Positions 53,068 through 61,049 are shown, counted from the first letter of the stretch. The stretch: DNA of 64,000 nt from Anaerolineaceae bacterium (GCA_016124855.1 WGMX01000027.1:62001-126000), one strand, 5' to 3'. Numbers and translations: made by a program. The notes: generated by a model not told the origin, from the sequence alone.

Positions 53068-54135
53068 ATGCAGAAACACGCTATATTGAAAATGGGCGCA
53101 GCGACAATCCTCGCGGCCAGTATGTTCGTCGGAATGCCCGCCATCACCCGCACAATGGCGCAGGACGCTACCCAAGAAGCTGCCCCCGAAATGCCGCCGC
53201 TGCCCGGTGAACTGGTCGTTGGTGATTTATATACCCCACGTGGTATCGCTTTCGATGCCAACGGCAACTTGATTGTGGTTGTTGCTGGTAACGGTGGTGA
53301 ATTGAGCGTCACAGGCAAGAGTCCTGAAGGTGAAGCGACCTTCAAAATCGGTATGTCAGGTCAGGTGCTTTCGATTGGCGCAGATGGCAAATCAACTCCC
53401 ATCATTCAAGGTTTTCCGAGCTACGCGACTGAACAAGAAATCACCGGTCTTTACCGCGCTATTCCTCACGGCGACTCGCTGTGGTTGGTCGTGTCTGCCA
53501 GCGGCCCCGGCCAATACTGGGGAGATTCGGTGGTTGAACTGGATGCCGCATCCTACATGGTCAAGCGCGTAATCGCCCTTTATCCCTATGAAGTCGCTAA
53601 CAATCCCGACGGCAACGAAATCGACAGCAATGTGACCGACCTTGCGTGGGGCAAAGATGGCACACTTTATATCACTGATGCAGGCGCAAACACCCTTTGG
53701 AGCTGGACAGAAGAAAAAGGTATAACCGCTGTCACCAGTTGGAAGGAAAATTCAGTTCCGACTTCCGTTGAAGTTGCTGAAAATGGGGATCTGTATGTCG
53801 GCTTTCTCGGTGAAGGGTTGGCTCCCGGCGCAGGCAAAATTGAACATTGGTCAGACGGCAAGCTGGTCGAAACCTTCGCCAATATGACCACGGTCATCGA
53901 TATTTTGCTCGATGGTGACAAATTGTATGCGGTCGAACTGGCTCAAATCACCGAGCAAGGCCCCGGCCCCGGTCGCGTCGTCACTGTCGATGCCAATGGT
54001 GTTACGCCGGTAGCTGAAGGACTCATCACCCCCTTCGGTATTGCTAAAGGCCCGGATGGTGCGCTGTACGTCAGCTACGGCACCTTAGCCTTCACACCCG
54101 GAATGACCGGTGGTGTCGTCAAGCTTAATCAGTAA
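53068..54135 (+). CDS. ScyD/ScyE-family exported beta-propeller protein
   Basis: From ATG 53068 (AGGAG upstream; the frame is open to 52984) this is 355 residues with a signal peptide (ILKMGAATILAASMFVGMPA). A six-bladed NHL-type propeller follows, with blade motifs TPRGIAFDANGNLIVV, VTDLAWGKDGTLYITDAGAN and ITPFGIAKGPDGALYVS. The ScyD/ScyE family is known from cyanobacterial scytonemin clusters but is much wider, so no pigment role is implied. Here it sits among cytochrome and cupredoxin genes, so an oxidoreductase accessory role is plausible. Cofactor ligands are not evident. A GTAGGG hairpin follows the stop. Confidence 0.82.
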   Translation: MQKHAILKMGAATILAASMFVGMPAITRTMAQDATQEAAPEMPPLPGELVVGDLYTPRGIAFDANGNLIVVVAGNGGELSVTGKSPEGEATFKIGMSGQVLSIGADGKSTPIIQGFPSYATEQEITGLYRAIPHGDSLWLVVSASGPGQYWGDSVVELDAASYMVKRVIALYPYEVANNPDGNEIDSNVTDLAWGKDGTLYITDAGANTLWSWTEEKGITAVTSWKENSVPTSVEVAENGDLYVGFLGEGLAPGAGKIEHWSDGKLVETFANMTTVIDILLDGDKLYAVELAQITEQGPGPGRVVTVDANGVTPVAEGLITPFGIAKGPDGALYVSYGTLAFTPGMTGGVVKLNQ

Positions 54136-54153
54136 ATTTACGAAGTAAACGCA

Positions 54154-54179
54154 GTAGGGAGGAGGCACGCCTCCTCCGC
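54154..54179 (+). repeat. GTAGGG hairpin repeat
   Basis: GTAG is followed by GGAGGAGGC, AC and GCCTCCTCC, then GC: a perfect nine-base-pair stem between the propeller and cytochrome genes. Confidence 0.8.
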
Positions 54180-54279
54180 TGCACCCGCAAAACTCGTAAC
54201 AAATGTATTGAAGTAACCTAAAACGAACAGTTCTGAACAAGCGACTATCTACAGTTAGTAACCAGAAGAAACCTGAATC

Positions 54280-54690
54280 ATGCGTCGTATTATCCTTATC
54301 GCTGTAATGATCGTACTCGGTGGCTGCACCATTGATCTCAGCCGCCTGCTGACTGTGAACATGAACACGACATCCATGACGGTTTTACAGGGTGATGCCA
54401 CGCGCGGCGCGGATATTTTCACCCACGGCGTAAACGATGCGCCGCCCTGTATAGGCTGCCATTCCCTCGGGCAAAGCGCATTCAGCCTCGGCCCCAAAAT
54501 GACCGGCATCAGTCAACGGGCAGCGGAGCGCGTACCGGGCATGAACACCGACGCTTATCTACGCCAGAGCATATTAGAACCTTCGGCTTATGTGGTTTCC
54601 GGTTTCCGCGACATCATGTATCCCAACTTCAAAGAAAAACTCACCGAGCAGGACATTGTTGATTTAATCGCCTATCTTGAAACGCTATAA
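54280..54690 (+). CDS. Cytochrome c lipoprotein
   Basis: This is a 136-residue lipoprotein: LIAVMIVLGGC is a good lipobox. The haem-binding motif is CIGCHS, with a probable sixth ligand Met in FRDIMYPNF and the final helix TEQDIVDLIAYLETL. It is a class I cytochrome c anchored by lipid on the outer side of the membrane. It belongs to the run of cupredoxin, cytochrome and propeller genes, all in one direction, and could be the terminal or exit carrier. The gap after the propeller gene (145 bases) carries a hairpin, so its expression may be partly separate. Confidence 0.88.
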   Translation: MRRIILIAVMIVLGGCTIDLSRLLTVNMNTTSMTVLQGDATRGADIFTHGVNDAPPCIGCHSLGQSAFSLGPKMTGISQRAAERVPGMNTDAYLRQSILEPSAYVVSGFRDIMYPNFKEKLTEQDIVDLIAYLETL

Positions 54691-54715
54691 TCATCTTTAC
54701 CGCACCTATTAAGTA

Positions 54716-55393
54716 ATGGTGGTGATGATGCAAGCGCTTCTAAATAGTGAAACTCAAACTTTTGTTGAGGACTTAAAAAAGCGGCCTGATGTGGTTGGGA
54801 TTGTTCTTTTTGGTTCTTGGGCGCGCGGGAATAACCGACCGAACAGTGATGTTGATTTACTGGTTATCCTCGAAGAGGGCTTTAAGCGGGCTGTTGAATA
54901 TCGTGCTGATCAAGCCTTTGAAATCATTTACACCACCGAAAAATCTACGGTAGCATTTTGGGAAAGTAATAAAGATGATTGTGCTGGATTTTGGGAAATT
55001 GCCCAAATCTTGTTTGATAAAGACGGCACTATTCAGCAGTTGCAAACAGAGGCAGCCCGAATACTGAAAGACGGCAAACAACCTCTGGATAGCGACCAAT
55101 TGAGTCATCTTCGCTTCGATGCTGAAGATCAATTGAAATACCTCGAAAATATCCTTGCCAGTGATCCAACGACCGCTAATATGCTGCTGACCAGCAAAGT
55201 GCTTATGCTTACCGGATCATTTTTTGATGTTCGGCAGTTGTGGATTCCTGCGCCCAAACAACGACTCGCTAAAATAAAAGACCTCAACCCTGAGTTCTAT
55301 CGTCTGCTTGAAAAGTTTTATGCCACAGAAACCACCGCCACTGAAAAAATAATCCTTTTTCAACAAATGATCCGCCCTGCATTAACGACTTAA
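54716..55393 (+). CDS. Nucleotidyltransferase-domain protein
   Basis: This 225-residue protein has the nucleotidyltransferase motif GSWARGNNRPNSDVDLLV near residues 33-50 (GS..DxD), placing it in the MNT/pol-beta superfamily. A helical C-terminal region of about 100 residues may substitute for the HEPN partner that usually accompanies minimal nucleotidyltransferases. Kanamycin-type or antitoxin-type members both exist, so the substrate is unknown. Three Met codons cluster at the start (54716, 54725 and 54728). No HEPN gene lies adjacent. It is probably cytosolic and a single-gene unit. Confidence 0.75.
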   Translation: MVVMMQALLNSETQTFVEDLKKRPDVVGIVLFGSWARGNNRPNSDVDLLVILEEGFKRAVEYRADQAFEIIYTTEKSTVAFWESNKDDCAGFWEIAQILFDKDGTIQQLQTEAARILKDGKQPLDSDQLSHLRFDAEDQLKYLENILASDPTTANMLLTSKVLMLTGSFFDVRQLWIPAPKQRLAKIKDLNPEFYRLLEKFYATETTATEKIILFQQMIRPALTT

Positions 55394-55532
55394 ATTCGAA
55401 TAGCTGCTCCACAAGCTGACCCCTAGATCGTTTTTGTCACCCCCCAATAGTTAGGTTGTTTGCCTCCAAATGGTTTACGGTTAGCAATTTTTATTTTAAT
55501 AATATATTTGTCTTAAAAATGATTGGAGGTTT

Positions 55533-57791
55533 ATGATGAATAGTCCTTTTGACGGCAAAATTGGCGCTTGGTTTTGGCAGGCTTCGTCTATCTCCGAAAA
55601 ATCAATTGATAAATTTCTTGACATGTTAGAAGCCAAAACCCCTAATGTGCGGGCCGTATTCGTTAAATCGAATAATGGCAAAGTCTGGCAAGGTCAAAAT
55701 GACACCATCCCTAGCGAAATGAATATCAACGGCCCCGCAGACATCGCACGCTGGGTCGCCAAATGTACACCACGCGGTTTTGATGTTCATTGCTGGTGTG
55801 TAGTGAAGGGCAAGGAAGTTGAAGAAGAAATCGACACCATCACCAGCGCCTGCCTTGTACCGGGTATCCGCTCGATGATTTTTGATCTTGAAGTAGGTGA
55901 TATTTATTTCGTGGGCGGCAGACAGGGCGCGCGGCGCATCGCCTCCGAAGTGCGCCGTCGTGTTGCCGATGATTTTCATATGTCCGTGTGCTTGGATGGA
56001 CGGACGACCCACCCGCGTGATGTCTTTGTTGATGAATGGATTCCCTTTATCAACAGCTTGCAGCCCATGGTCTATTACGACAGTTTCTTCCCCGGAAAAG
56101 ATGACTATGATGATCTAGCGGAAAGTTCGCTGGATGCCATCATGAAGAACTTGGAACGTTTTGACCGCCCAATTTATCCCATCTTTCCGGCACGTCCCGC
56201 CGTAAAAGATACGATGATCGACATCGCCAAAATTGCCATCGACCGTTACAACGTGCGCAGCTATTCCCTGTGGCGCTTAGGCCCTACGCTTTACGGCAAA
56301 GTGCTGGACGAAATCAAAAAGCTGCCCGTTCCAACCGCCAGCACTGTGATTGAAACAGTCTATACCAACCAACAAATTATTGATGCGGTTTCGAAAGCCG
56401 CTGTCTTTGCCCACAGCGATTCACAAGATTGGCTGCTTCGTGCGGACTTGCTGCACCTTATGGACAATCGGGGTGGTACTTATCTGGGTTTGCCGGTGAT
56501 GTCTCTTCCCGGTTTGGCAGACGATCAAAAACAGTTGATTCTGTTAGCGCTGCTCGATAAACCCTTTCCAACGCCGCCTGTGCCTGTGACCGGCGCTGGC
56601 GATGTCTCATCCGACACTGCCGATGTCACCCCACCCGAACAGACAGCGACCAATCAGAAGGTGATTAATGCCTTTGTTTCGGCGGCCAAAGCACTCGGCA
56701 ATGACGATGACGTATGGAAATGGTTTAGCAGCGCCAAACTCAATTCGATCTTAGCCAGAGATGGTCGCAATGATCCATATACCGGCCCTGCCATCCAAGA
56801 CTTGCCTAAACTCACGCCCGAAGTAAAAGCCAAAATCCTATTCTTTCTCAGTTTGGATCAAAACCGTCCGGTTGTCGCTGGAACGGGAACAACCGCAACC
56901 GGTACAGCCTTGCGCGGAGCCAATATTGATTTCGGCAATCCCATCTTTAGCCCGCCAGACCTCAAGCCTTTTACCTGCTGCCGTCTGGTTTATAAGATGT
57001 CGATGGAATCCGGCAACACCGATTTTGACAAGTCAGAACAAGTTTACAACGCCAAAATCAACGGCTACATTGCGGCCAAAGTCACGCCGGTTGTGGTTGT
57101 GAATCACCAATTCTATGGTGAAGGAAAAGGTTTTGACTGGAAGGCAATGCAAGATGACTCGGATATCGGCGTGTTCAATCGCTGGAAAGAACTTACCGCT
57201 CAATTTCAACCGCATTTAAGAAAGCTCGTGCAGACTTATAAAGACCAAATTGTCTATGAGATTTGGAACGAAACCGATAACCACAGCGATGCCTCGGTCT
57301 TTATACCCGAAAAATCCTTTGCCTTTATGCTGGATGAATGCATCGAAACCATTCACTCCGTGAGTCCAAATGCAAAGGTCATCGTCGGCGGGTTGGTATC
57401 GGGACACGCCAGCTATTGGCACAATACTCGCGCACACATGGAACACGAGGACAAACTAGCCGGAATCGGTGTTCATCCTTACGGACGCGAAGATGCGACT
57501 GGCTCATTAAAGGGTTTGCTCGACAGTTATGCCAATGGATCACCCGCCGTATTCTGGATCACCGAATGGGGTGTGTTGGGTGATGCCAGCAAGTCCGAAC
57601 CGCCGCCGTCGAATCCCAAAGATGTTGAAAATTATGCGAAGCGCTTCCTGACTGCCGCACAAAATGACCCGCGTGTAGCCGCCACCATCTGGTACGGTTA
57701 TGCCGATGGTATGCATAATGGCTACGGTCTAGCTAAATCGGACGGTACGCGCAAAGAACCACTTTGGACAGTATTCAACAAAGGACTTTAA
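55533..57791 (+). CDS. Two-domain glycosidase-like protein with a duplicated helical insert
   Basis: This 752-residue protein has no signal peptide. Residues about 1-265 form a TIM-barrel-like domain (IGAWFWQASSISEKS, MIFDLEVGDIYFVGG, MVYYDSFFPG) resembling GH25-like or uncharacterised glycosidase barrels. The middle (about 275-345 and 378-445) holds two copies of a 65-residue helical unit (NQQIIDAVSKAAVFA.. and NQKVINAFVSAAKAL..). The C-terminal barrel (about 460-752) has the clan-A glycosidase signature: acid/base Glu in YEIWNETDNH and nucleophile Glu in FWITEWGVLG. Carbohydrate cleavage is likely for the C-terminal half; the substrate is unknown. A GGAGG ribosome site lies ten bases before ATG 55533. 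It could be exported by a signal-less route or act inside. Confidence 0.72.
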   Translation: MMNSPFDGKIGAWFWQASSISEKSIDKFLDMLEAKTPNVRAVFVKSNNGKVWQGQNDTIPSEMNINGPADIARWVAKCTPRGFDVHCWCVVKGKEVEEEIDTITSACLVPGIRSMIFDLEVGDIYFVGGRQGARRIASEVRRRVADDFHMSVCLDGRTTHPRDVFVDEWIPFINSLQPMVYYDSFFPGKDDYDDLAESSLDAIMKNLERFDRPIYPIFPARPAVKDTMIDIAKIAIDRYNVRSYSLWRLGPTLYGKVLDEIKKLPVPTASTVIETVYTNQQIIDAVSKAAVFAHSDSQDWLLRADLLHLMDNRGGTYLGLPVMSLPGLADDQKQLILLALLDKPFPTPPVPVTGAGDVSSDTADVTPPEQTATNQKVINAFVSAAKALGNDDDVWKWFSSAKLNSILARDGRNDPYTGPAIQDLPKLTPEVKAKILFFLSLDQNRPVVAGTGTTATGTALRGANIDFGNPIFSPPDLKPFTCCRLVYKMSMESGNTDFDKSEQVYNAKINGYIAAKVTPVVVVNHQFYGEGKGFDWKAMQDDSDIGVFNRWKELTAQFQPHLRKLVQTYKDQIVYEIWNETDNHSDASVFIPEKSFAFMLDECIETIHSVSPNAKVIVGGLVSGHASYWHNTRAHMEHEDKLAGIGVHPYGREDATGSLKGLLDSYANGSPAVFWITEWGVLGDASKSEPPPSNPKDVENYAKRFLTAAQNDPRVAATIWYGYADGMHNGYGLAKSDGTRKEPLWTVFNKGL

Positions 57792-57816
57792 CTTGAAACC
57801 TGTCCTTTAGTTAATA

Positions 57817-57926
57817 GTGGTTTATCGAAAATATGAGGAAATCAATCTTCTGCTTTTCTCCCCTCTGCCATGAAATGGAGAGGGGCCGGGGGTGAGGATT
57901 TAATCTCACAACTTTCGATAACCTAC
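57817..57926 (+). mobile_element. MITE-like element, copy 3 (110 bp)
   Basis: Ends GTGGTTTATCGAAAA and CTTTCGATAACCTAC (12 of 15 matching as inverted repeats) enclose a CCCCTCT..AGAGGGG hairpin at 57859-57900. It is the same design as 41391-41501 on the opposite strand. Confidence 0.65.
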
Positions 57927-57954
57927 ATAAACGCTATCCACATGTTTTCACGAG

Positions 57955-57997
57955 AGCGGCCTGCGGGTAATAATCCGTAAGCCGCCCGTTTTTTTCA
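57955..57997 (+). terminator. Rho-independent terminator
   Basis: GCGGCCTGCGG, loop, CCGTAAGCCGC (9 of 11 pairs) is followed by CCGTTTTTTTC. It is well placed to end transcription of the glycosidase-like gene. Confidence 0.8.
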
Positions 57998-58098
57998 AGT
58001 GATGACCACCCACTACACTTAACGTTTCCCTCGACCTATTGACACCTAACCGCGATTCTTGATACCGTGTTACTATGTTTTTAGTGCAGGACAAACTT

Positions 58099-58431
58099 AT
58101 GACTGGCACTCAGTTCGCCACATTGACCCCCAAACGCGATACCGTTCTCTCCACTGATGATGCTCGAACAGTGGCGCGTTTCTTTCAGGCATTAGCTGAT
58201 CCGACGCGTGTTCGCATGTTGACAGCGTTAGCCAATGGCGAATGGTGTGTGAGCGACCTGACATCCGCGCTCGGCATGGATCAACCCGCCGTTTCCCACC
58301 AGCTCAAATACCTGCGTGAAATGGAATTGGTGCGCTGGCAGAAGCACGGGCGACATGTCTATTATACCCTTGGCGACCAACACCTGCGCGACATCCTTAT
58401 CAGCAGCATCGCCCACCTCGAATGTGGTTGA
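58099..58431 (+). CDS. ArsR/SmtB-family metal- or redox-sensing repressor
   Basis: This is a winged-helix one-component regulator (110 residues from ATG 58099, with CAGGAC eight bases upstream; ATG 58075 is an alternative). The wHTH motif is LADPTRVRMLTALANGEWCV and MDQPAVSHQLKYLREMELV. The alpha-3 cysteine box of ArsR is reduced to one Cys (GEWCVSDL). The C-terminal helix has the SmtB-like alpha-5 pattern D-x-H-x10-H (DQHLRDILISSIAH) followed by LEC, so a zinc or similar divalent metal site is possible, with the fourth ligand uncertain (Glu or Cys). The target may be its own promoter; the CadD-type transporter gene is 3.7 kb away and not adjacent. Confidence 0.85.
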   Translation: MTGTQFATLTPKRDTVLSTDDARTVARFFQALADPTRVRMLTALANGEWCVSDLTSALGMDQPAVSHQLKYLREMELVRWQKHGRHVYYTLGDQHLRDILISSIAHLECG

Positions 58432-58502
58432 CGAGTAATCGCCTTTTGTGCTAGGATGCTCGCAATCCATAGCAACACCTGAAGCGTCGGGAACGTGCTC
58501 AT

Positions 58503-58520
58503 TCATCTAGGGATAGATGA
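58503..58520 (+). promoter_or_regulatory. Small hairpin TCATCTA-GGGA-TAGATGA in a leader
   Basis: A perfect seven-base-pair stem with a four-base loop lies 38 bases before a strong terminator. Together they look like part of a structured 5' leader for the metallophosphoesterase operon, or the end of the ArsR transcript. Confidence 0.45.
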
Positions 58521-58541
58521 GCGACCATTTCTGAACCCAAT

Positions 58542-58579
58542 GCGCTCCTTCTATTTTGATGAAGGAGCGCTTTTTATTT
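58542..58579 (+). terminator. Strong Rho-independent terminator (possible attenuator)
   Basis: GCGCTCCTTC and GAAGGAGCGC form a perfect ten-base-pair stem with a nine-base loop, followed by TTTTTATTT. It is only 30 bases upstream of the metallophosphoesterase start, so it either ends the ArsR transcript or regulates the next operon. Confidence 0.85.
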
Positions 58580-58608
58580 ATCTGATATTCTCGTAAAGGG
58601 GCTATCAA

Positions 58609-59355
58609 TTGACAACCATCGCCGTTATCGCCGATATTCATGGCAACCTTTGGGCGCTCGAAGCCGTCTTGGATGACATCAAAAGCCGTGGTATCACCAC
58701 CATCATCAACCTTGGTGATCATGTCTACGGTCCGATTGCGCCTGCCGCCACTATCGAACGGGTTATGTCCACGCCGATGATCAACATCTCCGGCAACGAA
58801 GACCGCTGCTTGTTATTGCCACCCGAACAAGCCGGTGAATTTTCCAGCTATCACCTTACCCGTTCCCAACTTAACCCTGAACAGCTTACATGGTTAGAGT
58901 CACTTCCTAAAACTGCCATCGTCGGAGATATTTTTTGCTGTCATGGCACACCCGACTCAGATAGCACCTATATGCTTGAAACCGTTACCGAGCATGGGGT
59001 CTCTCTTACATCCACCGAACGCATCCGAACTTATCTTAAAGGTATTTCCTATCCGGTCATTCTGTGTGGACATACGCATATTCCGCGAACGGTTTGGCTG
59101 CCGGATGGTCGGTTGGTCATGAATCCCGGCAGTGTAGGTGTTCCGGCTTATGATGACATCACCCCTTATCCGCACATCATGGAGGCGGGCAGCCCACATG
59201 CCCGTTATGCCATCTTGGAAAAGAATGGAACTGATTGGAACGTGGAGCACATCGCTTTGAAATATGATTGGTCGCAAGCCGCAGCCGCTTGCCGCCAAAA
59301 CGGACGCAACGATTGGGCATATTGGGTTGAAACAGGAAGGGCATACGATGACTGA
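58609..59355 (+). CDS. Calcineurin-like metallophosphoesterase (YfcE type)
   Basis: This 248-residue cytosolic enzyme has the binuclear-metal phosphoesterase motifs IADIHGNLWALE, NLGDHVYGP, NISGNEDR, FCCHGTPD and LCGHTHIPR, and MNPGSVGVP. It is a phosphodiesterase acting on small phosphate esters, possibly cyclic nucleotides, but the substrate cannot be read. The start is TTG 58609 (no Met available before the first strand TTIAVIADIHG). Its end overlaps the next gene's start by eight bases (59348-59355), so the two are translated together. Confidence 0.88.
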   Translation: MTTIAVIADIHGNLWALEAVLDDIKSRGITTIINLGDHVYGPIAPAATIERVMSTPMINISGNEDRCLLLPPEQAGEFSSYHLTRSQLNPEQLTWLESLPKTAIVGDIFCCHGTPDSDSTYMLETVTEHGVSLTSTERIRTYLKGISYPVILCGHTHIPRTVWLPDGRLVMNPGSVGVPAYDDITPYPHIMEAGSPHARYAILEKNGTDWNVEHIALKYDWSQAAAACRQNGRNDWAYWVETGRAYDD

Positions 59356-60132
59356 TACACTTTATCCGATACTCGACTTTGACCCGACGCTAGAAGCCAT
59401 TATCGAGCCGCGCAAGGTGATTAAACCAATTGACATCCCCGAACGCTGTGTCTTGTGTTTCTTTCAGGATGTCATCACAAAAGTTTGCCTTGATGGTGGA
59501 CGGCCTGTCATCGTCCAGCTTCGCAGCGAAATGGGACAGAATACCGTTTATGATTTAGAACTCGACGGTGAACATATCGCTGTCGTGCATCCCGGTGTGG
59601 GCGCACCCTTAGCCGCTGGTTTTGTGGAAGAACTGATCGCGCTCGGCTGCCGTAAATTTATTGCCTGTGGTGGCGCGGGTGTCCTCAACAGCGAATTGAC
59701 CGTGGGACATGTGGTTGTCCCCACCAGTGCCATCCGTGATGAAGGTACATCTTACCATTATCTGCCGCCCGAACAGGAAGCCGTACCGGGGGCGGCAGGT
59801 GTCGCAGCCATTAAATCAGTGCTGGATAAGCATGAAGTTCCTTATGTACTGGGCAAAACATGGACGACCGATGGTTTGTATCGCGAAACCCGCTTACACA
59901 AAACTCTTGACAGACCCTGGAAAAGCGCAAAGCGGCGGGCTGCCTCACCGTCGAGATGGAAGCCTCTGCCTTCTTTGCGGTAGCCCAATTCCGTGCTGTG
60001 GAGTTCGCCCAAATCTTGTATGGCGGTGATGATCTGAGCGGCGATTTATGGGATCACCGCGATTGGCTTTCCCAAACCTCTACCCGCGAGAAATTGTTGT
60101 GGTTGTCGGCGGAAGCGGTTCTAAAAATCTGA
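59348..60132 (+). pseudogene. Nucleoside phosphorylase gene with a frameshift
   Basis: ATG 59348 begins a PNP/UDP-family enzyme that would cleave nucleosides with phosphate. Motifs seen are HIAVVHPGVGAPLAAGFVEE, FIACGGAGVLNSELTVGH and TTDGLYRET. The starting frame reads into unrelated residues near 59911 and stops at 59983. The correct continuation is in the +2 frame from about 59911, through QTLEKRKAAGCLTVEMEASA, LYGGDDLSGDLWDHRDWL and LLWLSAEAVLKI, to TGA 60130-60132. VEMEA is the nucleoside-binding motif, so the break would destroy activity. One missing base near 59905-59913 explains it: a true mutation or a sequencing/assembly error. It overlaps the metallophosphoesterase gene. Confidence 0.85.
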
Positions 60133-60209
60133 GCGCGTTTCTATTTTGAGACTACAATACAAGAAGTGACCATTATTAAGCCATATGACAACCCGTAAGG
60201 AAGTTCATC

Positions 60210-61049
60210 ATGCCGATTGCGCCCAATAATCTAAAGTCCGTCAAATTATTCGAGCTTATGGATGACAGTGAGCTTGAAGAGCTTGCTGCTCACATTGACG
60301 AAGCCTCGTTTGCCCCCAGTCAAATTCTGTTCAAAGCGGGTGATAAAGGCGATAGTATGCACATCCTGCTGAGTGGCAAAGTTGAAACCTTTGTCTACGA
60401 CGGTGAAGCCAACCGGATTAAACTCAGCGAAGTGGACGAGGGCGGCATCGTCGGTGAGCTTTCTTTATTGGACAATCAACCCCGTTCGGCCACAGCCATC
60501 GCTGTTGAAGAAACACGGACGTTCATCATTGACCGTGATGATCTCAAGCGCTTGTTTCAAAAGAAACCGGAAGCCGCGCTCGATATTTTGGCTGTGCTTG
60601 GGCATCGCATCCGCGAAACCGATACCCTCCTCATCAGCCGCGCCAGTATGAATGCCAACGAAGAGATCGACGAAAGATTGACTTTCGGACAGCGCATCGC
60701 GGATAAAGTAGCATCTTTCGGCGGTTCGTGGAATTTTATTATCTCGTTTGGTGCCATCCTCTTGATCTGGATCGTTCTCAATACCATGATTCTGTCCAGA
60801 CCGTTTGACGGCCCGCCTTTTATTTTGCTCAACCTCATTCTGTCGATGTTAGCCGCGCTTCAGGCTCCGGTCATTATGATGAGCCAGAACCGGCAGGATG
60901 CCAAAGATCGTATTCGCTCCGAACTGGATTACAAAGTGAACCTCAAATCAGAATTGGAAATCAAACAGCTTCACGAAAAGATTGACAGCTTAGAGTTGGA
61001 TATTAAGCAGCGTTTCAGCCAGATCAACAGCACCAAAAGTGGTACATAA
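60210..61049 (+). CDS. Cyclic-nucleotide-binding domain fused to DUF1003 membrane domain
   Basis: This 279-residue protein has a cNMP-binding domain (about 12-130) with a good phosphate-binding cassette, GGIVGELSLLDNQPRSATAI: the Glu and the RSAT Arg are the residues that hold cAMP or cGMP. A DUF1003 domain follows (about 160-279) with two helices (WNFIISFGAILLIWIVLNTM, FILLNLILSMLAALQAPVIM) and a coiled C-terminal tail. It looks like a membrane protein gated or tuned by a cyclic nucleotide. This is notable given the cyclase pair encoded at 19-22.6 kb. It may be co-transcribed with the four genes downstream (gaps of 5-8 bases). Confidence 0.88.
   Translation: MPIAPNNLKSVKLFELMDDSELEELAAHIDEASFAPSQILFKAGDKGDSMHILLSGKVETFVYDGEANRIKLSEVDEGGIVGELSLLDNQPRSATAIAVEETRTFIIDRDDLKRLFQKKPEAALDILAVLGHRIRETDTLLISRASMNANEEIDERLTFGQRIADKVASFGGSWNFIISFGAILLIWIVLNTMILSRPFDGPPFILLNLILSMLAALQAPVIMMSQNRQDAKDRIRSELDYKVNLKSELEIKQLHEKIDSLELDIKQRFSQINSTKSGT

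Larger units (their letters stand above)
57792..58098. other. 307-base intergenic region with MITE-like copy and terminator
   Basis: It contains the MITE-like element 57817-57926 and a strong terminator at 57955-57997. The promoter of the ArsR gene should lie after the terminator. No gene was seen. Confidence 0.7.

Noticed and set aside
2300-57926. CRISPR array
   Set aside because: The repeats are dispersed palindromes, not regularly spaced direct repeats with unique spacers, and no cas genes are present.
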